Positions 35,201-44,878 are shown, numbered from the stretch's first letter. The stretch is 64,000 nucleotides of DNA from Aromatoleum tolulyticum (GCF_900156155.1 NZ_FTMD01000007.1:1-64000); one strand, 5' to 3'. Made by a program: numbers and translations. Notes: generated by a model not told the origin, from the sequence alone.

Positions 35201-38200
35201 TCACAGCCCCAGTGCCTGCAGGGCCTGGATGATGGGCTCGTCGTTCTTGTTGGTCAGCAGCACGGGCAACTGTGAGATCGGCGTCAGCATCACTGCCTGG
35301 CTTTCCCAACCCATGTCGGCCGGGTTGCCGCCGACCCGCCGGGCCATGTAGTAGCGCGTGTAACTTGTGGAGCGGGGGACGTCCACCAGGAACTCAGTCA
35401 GCTGAACTCGCAGCCCAGCTTCTTCGAACGCCTCGCGCAGTGCAGTGGCCTGCAGGCTCACGCCGGCATCGCAGGTCCCCTTGGGGAAAGTGGCAGGGTA
35501 GTTGCCAAAAGCGTTGCTGGGCGCCACAGACCATACCCGTCCGTCGTCTTCCAGCACCACCACTCCAGCCGCCGCTTTCTTACCCTTGGGTGGATTGAAG
35601 GCAGGTTCTTCAATCACGCTCTGGTCAGTCAACCGTTCCCAGCCCGCATTGTCTTCCGGGGCGTTTCTCCAGGAATCGAAGCCAATCCCCGCCAGTTCCG
35701 GCGGCATGGTGCCGTCCGGGATAACGACGGCCGTACTGCCGGCATCCAGCCAGGTCCAGGACGCAGTGGGGGTGCTTGGGTTCGCCAGTTTTACCTGCTT
35801 GCCCTGATCGTTCAGCCTGGGATGCACGGGTGGGCCGGGGAGAAGGATCTCTTCCTCTTCTGCGTCCCCTTCCGTTTCCTCCTCGTCGAGCTTCGCGAAA
35901 CGCGAGTGGTTTTCCCAAGTGAAGCTGCTCAGTGTGATGTTGGGAAAGAGCACCGAGTGGGTACCCATCACGATGCTGGCGATGAACTGCTGCAGCATCC
36001 CGATGAAGTTCATCAGGCCATCAAAATCCAGCGGCGGTTCTTCCTTCGCCCAGTCAGCGACGATCCGGGAAATCTGCAGCGACAGACCCGCGAGGCCCTC
36101 GCTGACGATGCAGGACAGGTTCTCGTCGGCATACCAGCCGGCATCGAGCTCCAGATTTCGGACGATCGCCTGCCCCAGCCCCTGCTCGGTACGCCAGTTT
36201 TCCAGTCCGTGAAATTCCGCGTCCCCACCGCACAGGACCGAAGAGACGCGCTGATTGATGGCAATCACGTCGTTGGAACTGGTCTCCTCGAACTCGGGAA
36301 TCGCCTCCAGCCCCGAGACATATCGAGGGAGATCCCGGCAAAGGGAGCGCCAAACAAACGGTGTCAGCAGCTCCGTGACCACCTCGGGCGCTCCCAAGTA
36401 GTTGGGCCGGGCCGCATCCTTCAGGGCGGTCACGAAGCCCGGTTCATTGGGTTCGTGCGCCTCGTCGGTGGCGTAATACTGCAGCACATCGAGCAAGATC
36501 TTCCGCGCCTCGGCCACCGTACCGGAGCAGAACTCCGGGTCTAGATTCACCCGTGCGAAACGAGCTACCGCGCCATCGCCATCCGGCTCGAACACCACCT
36601 CGAACATCTTGAAGCCAGTCCAGCTACGGTGGATGTGCAGAACATCGTTGTCGAAGTAGATGAACCATTTCTGGCCCTGGTCGATCGGGATGAAGCCCAG
36701 CCGAAGGTTGCGCATCTGGTGTTCGTCGAAGGCGAGGTCCAGCGCCACGCGCTCGTGGGATCGAGACATGAGCTGGAGATCGTTCCAGTCGCTTGCCGTC
36801 GCTGCACGCGGAGACGGGTCATTGCACGTCGCTTCATAAGCATTGTTCGGCATGCCGAGTCCCGCGTTCTGGCCGGTCAGTTCGGTGAGTAGCTTCATGA
36901 GATCGGCAGGGTGTTTGACGAGGTGATACTGCCACAGGCCAAATGTCCGTTCGCGATTCACCGCGTTTACCCAACGCAGTGCGGCAGCCAGCTTGATCTC
37001 CGCATCCCCCAGCTTCCCCTTTACTTCGACGATCAGCATCCGCTGGTCCGCGAGGCGGACGATGAAGTCGGGCACGTAGAGGTGAGGCTGGCCGCCTTTG
37101 CGGTAGGGAATCAGCAGGCCGAGGTGGTCGTTCTTTACCCATGCTTCCACCGCGGGGTGTACGTCCAGGCAATAGGCGGCGCTCTGTTCCCACTGGCCAG
37201 TGTCGGCCACGCACAGGTTCAGATGGCATTTGCTGACGGTACTCCAGACGCTGCGTGTGGTGTCGAAATCCACCCGAGAGGTTGAGCGGACCCCGGCAGC
37301 GTCGCGGGCGATGCGTGCTCGCTCGCCTTCGGAGCGTTCATGCCCCACAGGCTGCAGGGAATGGCAGATCGCATCAACCGCCTTGGCGAAATAGGGGTTC
37401 AGGGCGACATCGACCCTCTGACGGTCACCGTGCAGCTTCACCTTGTCCTGCAGATAGCGCCGCGTGTAACCCAGCAGCTTGGGAAACAGCCGATGTGCAG
37501 GCACCGCGTTGCCGTGGTCGTCCACGAAGCGCCGCACTGCCACTGCAGCGAGTTCGAAGGCCACCTTCTGCTCGCGGATGCCGCTTCGCCAACCGGCCAA
37601 GTCCAGCACTTCGGATTGTCCCGGCCCGTACGGCATCAGCTCTCCCTCGGGGCTCACCATCGGACGCATCAGCACCGAATCGGGTACTTCCAGCGGATCG
37701 AGCACCAGCGAAGGCACGCTCTCCCAGTCGATCGTCACATCCACCAGCCCCGGATCATCGTACCCCTCCACCACCGGGAAACGGATCTCGAATTGCGCCT
37801 TGGGATCCACCGCAAACACGTGATGGATCTTGCGCTCCACCATGTTGCCTTGAGTCTTGCCCAACTTCAGCGGGATCAACTCGAACGGCACACCCAGCAC
37901 GCTGGCACTCTCGCCGATCAGCAGGCCCGTGTCTTCGTCGATGTCATAGCGAGTGCGACGCAGCGCACGGCCCACCACCTGCTCGCACAGAAGTTGGGAG
38001 CCAAAGGGGCGAAGCCCCACCACGTGCGTCACCGTGGTGGCGTCCCAACCTTCCGAGAGCATCGCCACCGAGATGATGCAGCGCACGTCCCGCCCCGGCG
38101 GAATGGTGGGGTCGATGAACACTAGATCACTGTCATCATCTGCCGCCTTGGAGTTGTGTTTTGCAACCAGGGCCGCGTATTCCTCCGGCACCTTGCCGCC

Positions 38201-39940
38201 GGGCCAGACGCTCTTGCCCACGGTTTCCATGACGAAGCGCAGGCGCCGCGCCTCGTCACTACCGGCACCGGATTCAATCTCTTCCGCCACCTTGGAGTCG
38301 ATGCGTACTGTCACCGGCCTGCCGGGCTGGTTGCGGAAGCACTCGGGGGCCGTACCGTGGTCCGCCTTGCCTTCCGCCAGCCAGGCATACACCTCTTTGG
38401 CCAGCGCGGTATTGCGGCACACCACGATGAAGACCGGCGGCGCTGGCGACTTCCGCCGTCCGGCGGAGAATTCGCTCTGCCATTCGGCGGCGGTGTTTTC
38501 CCAGTCCTTGGCCAGCAGGCTCATGGGGGCCACTGCGTAACGCATGAGATCCGCGGGAGCGGGCTCGCCGCTCACGCCTTCGGCTTCCAGTTGCGCCTGC
38601 ACCCACCGCCAAATGTTGAAGTAGGCCGGGCGCTCGTCCCCGCTGATGTCCGCCGAAGTAAGCATGGGAATTTTCACCATGCCGGCCTCGATGGCGTCCA
38701 GCAGGCTGAAGTCCGACACCAACCAAGGGAAGGGCTTGCCCACCTCGTTACCGCTGCCTTGGATGTAGAAGGGGGTGGCCGACAGGTCGACGCACAGACG
38801 GATGCCATTGCGGCTGCGCGCCCCCAATACCTTATTGATGCGGTCCAGGCCTTCGATCCAGATGGTGGCCTCCCGGTCGAACTGAGCCGCCAGTTCCCGG
38901 TCGAGAACAACCTCGTCGCCATCCTCGCCGCTGTCGCCACGACGATACGCATGATGAGCCTCGTCGTTCAGCACCAGCACGCTAGGGCTGCGCCCGCGGC
39001 GGTTCTTCAGAATGCGATCGGCGAAGGCCTTGTCTGACTCGTAGTACTGGGTTTCCTCGACCTCCACCTTTTCGCCGTCGATGGTCTTGCTGACCCGCCG
39101 CGTAACCGGTACGCCACGCTTCACCACTTTGGCCGAAACGCCATTGACCTCCCGCAGCTCCTGCAGCGCCAACCCGTGCCAGTTGGTGACGATTACATCC
39201 CCACGCCGAAGATCGGCCCGACGATGGGCTGGCACCAGATCGCGGGTGGCATACAGGGAGAGATCTCCTAGCAACGGGTCCAACTCCCGCAGTCGGTCGC
39301 GGATGGTGACGTTGGGGCAGATCACCACCACGGTGTCAGCAAAGCGCTCGTCGTCCGGCCGCTCCAGCCGGTTGAGGATGGACCAAGCGGCCAGCATCGC
39401 CATCACTGTGGTCTTGCCGGTGCCGGTTGCCATCTTCAGGCCGTACCGCTGAAAGGCCCGGTAGCCCTTGGCCTTCGCAGCCGGCCCCGGTTCGTCCAGG
39501 GGAATCTGCTCCGACAGGCCCTGCAGCAGATCCTGCGGCCCCTCGGTGAGCAGAATGACCGCCTCTACCGCTTCCAGTTGGGCGAAGAACAGACGCTGCC
39601 CCCGGTCGTCCCGCCGCCACCACTTCAGCAATTCTTTGGTGGTGGAGGTGGCGCCTTCATAACCCCGTTCGCGCCAGAGTCTGAGCCGCTCGCGAATCTG
39701 GTTGGGGACCTGCAGTTCCACCTCCGTGCCCGGAGTGTCGCTCTCGAACAGCTCCACTTGGGCCGCCTTCTTGCCCCGCCCACGCCCGGCCCCTTCCGGC
39801 ACCCGGAAGAAGTAACCCGCTGGTCGGCGCCCTTCGCTCTTTTGGGGCAGTTCCCCCTTGCGGATCAGCCAGTGAAAGCGTGGTTCCTCGTAGGGAGAGT
39901 TGATGATCGGGTTTTCGACCGTGGGCAGTGCCGCTGTCAT
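35201..39940 (-). CDS. Type III restriction endonuclease subunit (Res) fused to an unnamed domain and a Nudix domain
   Basis: A 1579-residue frame. The first ~1020 residues are a type III Res: helicase motifs MATGTGKTTVMAML near 170, LNDEAHHAYRR near 327, VDLSATPFY, and FGSQLLCEQVVGRALRRTRY. A PD-(D/E)xK nuclease follows near 957 (YVPDFIVRLADQRMLIVEVK). The extra ~550 residues contain a domain with WFIYFDNDVLHIHRSWTGF (about 1095-1115) and an acidic linker (EEETEGDAEEEEILLPG). The end is a Nudix domain with a box near 1490 (KGTCDAGVSLQ, then ALREAFEEAGL), in which the first conserved glutamate is valine. Its start overlaps the mod stop by four bases. The extra part could be a fused effector or regulator; ordinary Res proteins end at the nuclease. 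Confidence 0.93.
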   Translation of the reverse strand: MTAALPTVENPIINSPYEEPRFHWLIRKGELPQKSEGRRPAGYFFRVPEGAGRGRGKKAAQVELFESDTPGTEVELQVPNQIRERLRLWRERGYEGATSTTKELLKWWRRDDRGQRLFFAQLEAVEAVILLTEGPQDLLQGLSEQIPLDEPGPAAKAKGYRAFQRYGLKMATGTGKTTVMAMLAAWSILNRLERPDDERFADTVVVICPNVTIRDRLRELDPLLGDLSLYATRDLVPAHRRADLRRGDVIVTNWHGLALQELREVNGVSAKVVKRGVPVTRRVSKTIDGEKVEVEETQYYESDKAFADRILKNRRGRSPSVLVLNDEAHHAYRRGDSGEDGDEVVLDRELAAQFDREATIWIEGLDRINKVLGARSRNGIRLCVDLSATPFYIQGSGNEVGKPFPWLVSDFSLLDAIEAGMVKIPMLTSADISGDERPAYFNIWRWVQAQLEAEGVSGEPAPADLMRYAVAPMSLLAKDWENTAAEWQSEFSAGRRKSPAPPVFIVVCRNTALAKEVYAWLAEGKADHGTAPECFRNQPGRPVTVRIDSKVAEEIESGAGSDEARRLRFVMETVGKSVWPGGKVPEEYAALVAKHNSKAADDDSDLVFIDPTIPPGRDVRCIISVAMLSEGWDATTVTHVVGLRPFGSQLLCEQVVGRALRRTRYDIDEDTGLLIGESASVLGVPFELIPLKLGKTQGNMVERKIHHVFAVDPKAQFEIRFPVVEGYDDPGLVDVTIDWESVPSLVLDPLEVPDSVLMRPMVSPEGELMPYGPGQSEVLDLAGWRSGIREQKVAFELAAVAVRRFVDDHGNAVPAHRLFPKLLGYTRRYLQDKVKLHGDRQRVDVALNPYFAKAVDAICHSLQPVGHERSEGERARIARDAAGVRSTSRVDFDTTRSVWSTVSKCHLNLCVADTGQWEQSAAYCLDVHPAVEAWVKNDHLGLLIPYRKGGQPHLYVPDFIVRLADQRMLIVEVKGKLGDAEIKLAAALRWVNAVNRERTFGLWQYHLVKHPADLMKLLTELTGQNAGLGMPNNAYEATCNDPSPRAATASDWNDLQLMSRSHERVALDLAFDEHQMRNLRLGFIPIDQGQKWFIYFDNDVLHIHRSWTGFKMFEVVFEPDGDGAVARFARVNLDPEFCSGTVAEARKILLDVLQYYATDEAHEPNEPGFVTALKDAARPNYLGAPEVVTELLTPFVWRSLCRDLPRYVSGLEAIPEFEETSSNDVIAINQRVSSVLCGGDAEFHGLENWRTEQGLGQAIVRNLELDAGWYADENLSCIVSEGLAGLSLQISRIVADWAKEEPPLDFDGLMNFIGMLQQFIASIVMGTHSVLFPNITLSSFTWENHSRFAKLDEEETEGDAEEEEILLPGPPVHPRLNDQGKQVKLANPSTPTASWTWLDAGSTAVVIPDGTMPPELAGIGFDSWRNAPEDNAGWERLTDQSVIEEPAFNPPKGKKAAAGVVVLEDDGRVWSVAPSNAFGNYPATFPKGTCDAGVSLQATALREAFEEAGLRVQLTEFLVDVPRSTSYTRYYMARRVGGNPADMGWESQAVMLTPISQLPVLLTNKNDEPIIQALQALGL

Positions 39941-42708
39941 GCCTTGCCTCCGGCCGCCCTGCTCGGTGTCAGATCCCGCACCACCATCAACTCATTGCCA
40001 CGCTCGTCGATGACCTTGACCGCGATGCGCCGCTTGCTGCCCAGTTCGAAGGGCTCGCTCTCGGTACCGGACAGGTGCGCCCAAACCTCCGCCTCGAACT
40101 GCGCCTTCAGCGACTTCTGCAGGTTGTCCCAGGCGCTGGTCTTGGGGAAGAACACCTGGGTGGCGAAGAAGCTGAAGCCGTCGTAATCGGTGTCCAGCAT
40201 CCAGCAGGGCAGGTTTTCGCCCTCCACCGCTTCAGTTTCCAGCGTGGCCGGGTTGAAGATGTCCAGCCCCTTCAGCCGCACCCGGAACAGCTTCGCTCCC
40301 GAGGGGGACGGCTGTGCCAGTTCAATCACGTCCACATCCGGCAGACCGGTGACCGAGAAGATTTCCGAGGCGCGGGTGGTTTTCAGCAGGTCGGACATCA
40401 GCACGTCCGGCGTGACCGTGATGAAGCTGCACGGGAGCTTTTTCCTGCTGCGATCTTCCAGCATCTCTCGCGCCTTGGCCTGAATGGCGAAGCCGAAGAA
40501 GTAGAGCTTGGCGTAGCCCGCGTCCTTCGCCTCCTCGGCGGCCAGATAGACGGTTTCCGAACCGATGGCGCCATCTTCCGGGCCGAACACCACCGCCACC
40601 CGCTTGTCGCTGCCGTTCTGCTCCTCGGCCTCGGCATGCAGGGTCTCGAAGCCGTCGATGGCGCGAACCTGATCGAACACCAGCACACGGTTTTCCGGCA
40701 GGCGCAGCGTGCGCGAGAGTTTAAGCACGCGCAGCATGCGGTCGATGTGGCTACCGCTGTCGTTCCCTTCGCCGTAGGCGGCGCCCGGTTCGGTTGCTGC
40801 GTTTTCCGGTGTCGCCTCGCCCTGGGTGGCGATCTCCACCGCCGCCGGCATCAGCGCCTCCACCGTGAAGGGGCCCGTGACCCGGGTGATGTTCTTCGCC
40901 ACCTCGGGCCGATCCACCAGCACCTCCATCGCCGGCTCCTCATTGTTGGCGATGGATTTCAGTGTGATATGAGGCACCAGACCGCCTACTTCCTCCTCCT
41001 TCTTGTTCCGCTTGCGCTTGTAGACGAAACCGCCGCGCGGGCCGATCTTCACGTCCAGCAAATCGTAATAGGGAAAGGTAGCGGTCAGCAGGCGTTGCCG
41101 GGCCAGGGCCAGCGGTACGCGCGAGGTGTCTGCGGTGATCCAGCGACGGCCCCACTGCTCGGCGACGTAGGCGGTGGTGCCGCTGCCGCAGGTGGGGTCG
41201 AGGACCAGGTCGCCCGGGTCGGTAGTCATCAGAACGCAACGCTGAATTACCTTTGGCGAGGTCTGAACAACATAGAGCTTGTCGGACGTAAACCCGGCAA
41301 TGCCCGTGTCTTCCCACAAATTGGCAAATGGGTAGTAGGGAAAATCGTTGAAATAGCGAACGTACCGTAAGGTGTCTCCGGCAATTTCAAGCCGTCCCGC
41401 TTTCTTCAACGAAGCCATCCCATCCTCACCTGTCTTCCAATAACCTCGCTTGGGTACGAATGTTCTGCCTGCCAACTCGACCGGGAAAGTACCTGGGGGG
41501 CGTTGGCTGGTCATGTCGCCGAGCGAGTACACTCGCGCGCCCTCAGGTAGTCGCGACGGCTCCGACTTCTCGTCCAGGGTCATCGCCCGCTTTGTTCCAT
41601 CGGATAAATGCACCCTCGTGTAGGCGGTCGCCCCGTCACCACCGAGTTCCTTCTTGAGGTACAGGGGTCTGTACTTGACCTTCTCCTTGTCCTTCGCAAA
41701 CCAAAGTAGGTAATCGACCGTGGAGGCGATCAGCTGGGAAGTTGCACTGCTTGTCTTCGAGAACGTGATTACTGCCACGAAGTTGGATGCGCCGTAAACT
41801 TCATCCATCAGTTCCCGAACGTGATGCAGGTTGTCGTCGGAAATCTGCACGAACACGCTACCCGACTCAGTCAGCAGTTCGCGCGCAAGCAGCAAGCGAT
41901 CGCGCAGGTAGGTCAGGTAGGAGTGCAGCCCGAGCTCCCACGTGTCCCGGTAGGCCCTGACCATCTCGGGCTCGCGGGTCATCTGCTCGTCAGCACCGTG
42001 CTTGACGTCGCGCTTGCGCACGAAGGGCTGGAAGTTGCTGCCGAATTTCACGCCGTAGGGCGGGTCGATGTAGATCATCTGCACCTGTCCTCCCAGCCCT
42101 TCGTATTCCAGCAGCGAGTTCATCACCACCAGGCTGTCGCCGAGAATCATCCGATTGGTCCACGGCCCCTTGTGCTCGTAGGCCTGCAGCTTGTCGGTGA
42201 GGTCCAGTTGCGGGTCGCCAAAGAGCTCCAGCGTGCGGCCCTTGGACTTGTAGCTGGAAAGTCCGTCGATGATCGCCTTGGTGGAATGGCGCTCGTGGAT
42301 GAACAGCGGCAGCGTCGGCACCTTGATCTCGGCACGCTCGGCCTTGCCCGTCCAGTTCAGGAAGGGCTTCGACAGATCCTTCAGTCGCGCCACGCAGGCG
42401 GCCAGGTTGCCGACGCAGATGCGTCCGTCGGCACTCGCCTGTTCGCTGGCGAATACCGCCGCCTCGCCTTCGATGGCGCAGCGTTCGATCAGCCCCAGCA
42501 GCCATTCGGCCTGCTCCCGGCCCGGGTTCTCGTCCCAGGATAGGGCGGGATCCAGGCTGGAGTCGTAGCAGTACTCTCTGGCCGGGCGGCGCGACTTCAT
42601 GAACTCCTGCTGCAGTCCGACTTCAGGGCGCAGCGTAGCGGTGGTGTCGTGCAGATAAGACTCGGCGGCGCTGGTGGCGGCGCTTCCTGCGGCGGGGGCT
42701 TTGGACAT
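39937..42708 (-). CDS. Type III DNA methyltransferase subunit (Mod)
   Basis: The 923-residue protein has the beta-class order of amino-methyltransferase motifs: MIYIDPPYGVKFGSN near 210 (motif IV) precedes LDPTCGSGTTAYVAEQWGRR near 506 (SAM site). Between them lies the target-recognition region. A C-terminal extension of ~380 residues follows and is longer than in phage-type Mods. Mod recognises the target site, methylates adenine, and is needed for cleavage by Res. The stop codon overlaps the res start (39937-39940), so the two are made together. The ATG at 42708 has no clear shine-dalgarno. Confidence 0.95.
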   Translation of the reverse strand: MSKAPAAGSAATSAAESYLHDTTATLRPEVGLQQEFMKSRRPAREYCYDSSLDPALSWDENPGREQAEWLLGLIERCAIEGEAAVFASEQASADGRICVGNLAACVARLKDLSKPFLNWTGKAERAEIKVPTLPLFIHERHSTKAIIDGLSSYKSKGRTLELFGDPQLDLTDKLQAYEHKGPWTNRMILGDSLVVMNSLLEYEGLGGQVQMIYIDPPYGVKFGSNFQPFVRKRDVKHGADEQMTREPEMVRAYRDTWELGLHSYLTYLRDRLLLARELLTESGSVFVQISDDNLHHVRELMDEVYGASNFVAVITFSKTSSATSQLIASTVDYLLWFAKDKEKVKYRPLYLKKELGGDGATAYTRVHLSDGTKRAMTLDEKSEPSRLPEGARVYSLGDMTSQRPPGTFPVELAGRTFVPKRGYWKTGEDGMASLKKAGRLEIAGDTLRYVRYFNDFPYYPFANLWEDTGIAGFTSDKLYVVQTSPKVIQRCVLMTTDPGDLVLDPTCGSGTTAYVAEQWGRRWITADTSRVPLALARQRLLTATFPYYDLLDVKIGPRGGFVYKRKRNKKEEEVGGLVPHITLKSIANNEEPAMEVLVDRPEVAKNITRVTGPFTVEALMPAAVEIATQGEATPENAATEPGAAYGEGNDSGSHIDRMLRVLKLSRTLRLPENRVLVFDQVRAIDGFETLHAEAEEQNGSDKRVAVVFGPEDGAIGSETVYLAAEEAKDAGYAKLYFFGFAIQAKAREMLEDRSRKKLPCSFITVTPDVLMSDLLKTTRASEIFSVTGLPDVDVIELAQPSPSGAKLFRVRLKGLDIFNPATLETEAVEGENLPCWMLDTDYDGFSFFATQVFFPKTSAWDNLQKSLKAQFEAEVWAHLSGTESEPFELGSKRRIAVKVIDERGNELMVVRDLTPSRAAGGKA

Positions 42709-42747
42709 GGGGGGGACTCTCGGCTTTGCCAGTCAGGCCAGAAAGCC

Positions 42748-42790
42748 GCCAATATTTGCTTATGTGTCAAATTTGAGCAAGCAATTTGGC
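42748..42790. promoter_or_regulatory. Imperfect inverted repeat between mod and the XRE regulator gene
   Basis: GCCAA-TAT-TTGCTT at 42748-42761 is mirrored by AAGCAA-T-TTGGC at 42779-42790, around an AT-rich core containing CAAATTTG. It lies in the 128-base spacer between the divergent mod and regulator genes. That is where an RM control protein would bind to time methylase and nuclease expression. Confidence 0.5.
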
Positions 42791-42836
42791 ATACGCGCTT
42801 TGCTCCGGTGGCAAACCCGTCCCGACAATCTGCCCC

Positions 42837-43196
42837 ATGCACATCGGGCAGATCATCCGCGCGCTACGACAAGAAATGGAGTGGTCTCAGGAGCGGCTCG
42901 CTCATGAGGCCGATCTGGACACGAGCGAAGTTTCGCGCTTCGAGCGGGGTCAGCGGCGCTTGCCCACCACCAAGCTCGAAGCCATAGCCAAAGCGCTGGG
43001 GACCACTCCTGCAGCGTTGTATGCCATGGCGGAAGGGCGCGAACCTCCTACAGATTCGTGTCTCGAGGAAGGGGATGCCACCGTGGACTACTCCCCCGAG
43101 GCCGTACAGTTGCGCCGCACCTTTCGCGATCTCACCGAATACGAGCGTAGGCTGGTGCTCGACTTTGCCCGTATGCTGGTCAAGCGGCGACGCTGA
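42837..43196 (+). CDS. XRE-family transcriptional regulator beside the RM genes
   Basis: The 119-residue protein has a Cro/C1 helix-turn-helix at ~5-60 (IIRALRQEMEWSQERLAHEA, LDTSEVSRFERGQRRLPTTK) and a C-terminal helical tail (FRDLTEYERRLVLDFARMLV). Being divergent from mod, it is well placed to be the controller of the type III system. The ATG at 42837 is chosen by the domain boundary; there is no strong shine-dalgarno. Confidence 0.88.
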   Translation: MHIGQIIRALRQEMEWSQERLAHEADLDTSEVSRFERGQRRLPTTKLEAIAKALGTTPAALYAMAEGREPPTDSCLEEGDATVDYSPEAVQLRRTFRDLTEYERRLVLDFARMLVKRRR

Positions 43197-43281
43197 GATG
43201 GCCGCTGGTTGTCACCACCCACGTAGGGAGCTCTCGTTTGGCCCGCGGCGCCTGGCAGAATCTCAGTTTTTTCGCTGACGA

Positions 43282-43488
43282 TTAGACAGACGAATCAGTC
43301 GGCAGTAGCACCCGAATTGCATGTAGGACGACCTTTTCCAGTCTTCGCTGTTCCTCCTGTGAGGCTGGGTCGCCTTTTATCTCCGAAAGACGTTCTACGG
43401 CACGGCTGAGAATCGTCAGCTCGGTTCGGTCGATCTCTTCGATCAGGTCCTGCAGTCTCGATGAGGTGGGCATCGCACTCAGCTCCAT
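43282..43488 (-). CDS. Small helical protein of unknown function
   Basis: The product is 63-68 residues long and is predicted to be almost entirely helical and charged (RLQDLIEEIDRTELTILSRA, then VERLSEIKG and EEQRRLEKVVLHAIRVLLP). Starts are possible at 43488 (MELSAMP) or 43473 (MPTSSRL). The second has GGAG 10 bases upstream. It converges on the XRE gene. Amino-acid make-up looks like a real protein, but no family is recognised. Confidence 0.55.
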   Translation of the reverse strand: MELSAMPTSSRLQDLIEEIDRTELTILSRAVERLSEIKGDPASQEEQRRLEKVVLHAIRVLLPTDSSV

Positions 43489-43828
43489 CCAGTCTTGTCC
43501 ATGTATGCGGCCAACGGTTGTTCCAGCTTACCCCGCGACGCCTTGGATGCGTAGGAGCCAACGCATTGTCGCTTTACCGACGTTTGTCGACGCAACGACC
43601 GCAGCTGGTACGTGTTGCGCGATCGATCCTACGAGCGCTCGGGACTATTGTTGTCACGCTCCCCAGGATTCAGACGGATGTCAGTCGGTCACCGATCGCG
43701 CTAGCTAGGCGCACTGCCTGGTCGAGGTGCTGCGCTGACTGTCTGGTGCGATCGGTCGTCGCGCCCCACGCCGGTTATCAGAACGTGACGCCAGAATGTT
43801 CCTGTTCAATTCATGGAGCAGCACTGGC
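43489..43828. other. Spacer in the island without a convincing gene
   Basis: Open frames on both strands here have erratic composition and no good ribosome site. I see no repeats or RNA gene. It may hold promoters for the flanking divergent genes. Confidence 0.4.
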
Positions 43829-44320
43829 ATGGCACAGCGACTCACCGCCGAGCAATGGACAATCGTTCGCAAGGGATACGAAACCGACCCGCGGCTCTCG
43901 TTTGCCGACCTGGCCTCGCAGTTCGGGGTTTCCAAGCAAGCAATCCACGCACGCGCCAAGGCAGAGAGCTGGCAGCGTGTCATCTCCTTGGCAGAGTTAA
44001 ATGCCCGCGCCCGGACACGCGCCGACCACCTAGTTGACGGACGTCTTGACGCTAAAAGCCTTGCCTCAAGTCGCGAAGCTGGCGTTGACTCGGCCACCGA
44101 GCAACGGGCAGCCGTGCTGGCGCGCCACCGGAAGGAGGCTGACGGCCCACGCAGGATGGTCTATCAGGCAATCCAAACGAGCGATATCGAGAAGGCGAAG
44201 CTGGCGAAAACGGTCGCGGAGTCACTGAAAATCGTCCACGAACTGGAACGCAAGGCCTGGGGTCTGGATGTCGGCGAAAACACTGACCGGGATAGCGTGA
44301 TCGTGATCGAGCGAACGTGA
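43829..44320 (+). CDS. Helix-turn-helix protein, possibly terminase-small-subunit-like
   Basis: The 163-residue protein has an N-terminal helix-turn-helix (RLSFADLASQFGVSKQAIHA, RAKAESWQR). A long helical part follows (EQRAAVLARHRKEADGPRRM, EKAKLAKTVAESLKIVHEL). The layout resembles small terminase subunits or similar phage DNA-binding proteins, but no large terminase is present. GGAG lies 10 bases before the ATG at 43829. Confidence 0.7.
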   Translation: MAQRLTAEQWTIVRKGYETDPRLSFADLASQFGVSKQAIHARAKAESWQRVISLAELNARARTRADHLVDGRLDAKSLASSREAGVDSATEQRAAVLARHRKEADGPRRMVYQAIQTSDIEKAKLAKTVAESLKIVHELERKAWGLDVGENTDRDSVIVIERT

Positions 44321-44372
44321 CCTGTCAGGCGCGGCCTTGCAAAGAGGCTGTCCTTGCTGCCGAACCACCCCC

Positions 44373-44798
44373 TCAGCTTCCAGGGCGATTCGCGTTGTGC
44401 TCAGTAGGGAGGCGCCCGATCAGGTAGAGCTCAAGCGCGTTCGCGAGGTAGGCATTATCGACGCCGAAGCCAATCGTCATCATCGCCCCTGCGTCTACGA
44501 GACGCGGGTCGACAGGCGTATGGGCACCGTCGATCACCTTAGCGTAGGCTTGGAAGCGCTTCCCAAGGCCGTGCCCACGGTACCGCCCGCCGCCTTTCGA
44601 AGTGGCAACACCGACATAGGTAACCCGGCCAGCCTTCACGAAAGCGTAGACGCCCTGCTTGTTGTGGTTCGGCAACGAACCGACAAACTGGTACTCCCCA
44701 GACCACTCTGGCGGTTCACACCCGACCGCCTCAGTATTCCAGTGCTTCGCAAAAAAATCGCGTGTGAGCGCGATCAGGTTATCAACCGTTGCTTCCAT
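44373..44798 (-). CDS. GIY-YIG domain protein
   Basis: The 141-residue protein shows the GIY-YIG nuclease signature as GVYAFVKAGRVTYVG (~residues 45-60). A lysine/arginine-rich segment (KGGGRYRGHGLGKRFQAY) and the C-terminal acidic/asparagine motif LELYLIGRLPTEHNANRPG follow. A small DNA endonuclease is likely; a role in element transfer or defence is conceivable. The ATG at 44798 follows GAGGAG by about 11 bases. It is the last gene before attR. Confidence 0.75.
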   Translation of the reverse strand: MEATVDNLIALTRDFFAKHWNTEAVGCEPPEWSGEYQFVGSLPNHNKQGVYAFVKAGRVTYVGVATSKGGGRYRGHGLGKRFQAYAKVIDGAHTPVDPRLVDAGAMMTIGFGVDNAYLANALELYLIGRLPTEHNANRPGS

Positions 44799-44878
44799 CA
44801 GCGGGCGACTCCTCGTTGACCGAGAACACGGAAGATAACAGGCGAGGGGACACCGGGACCCAGGCAGCGCAGGCACAA

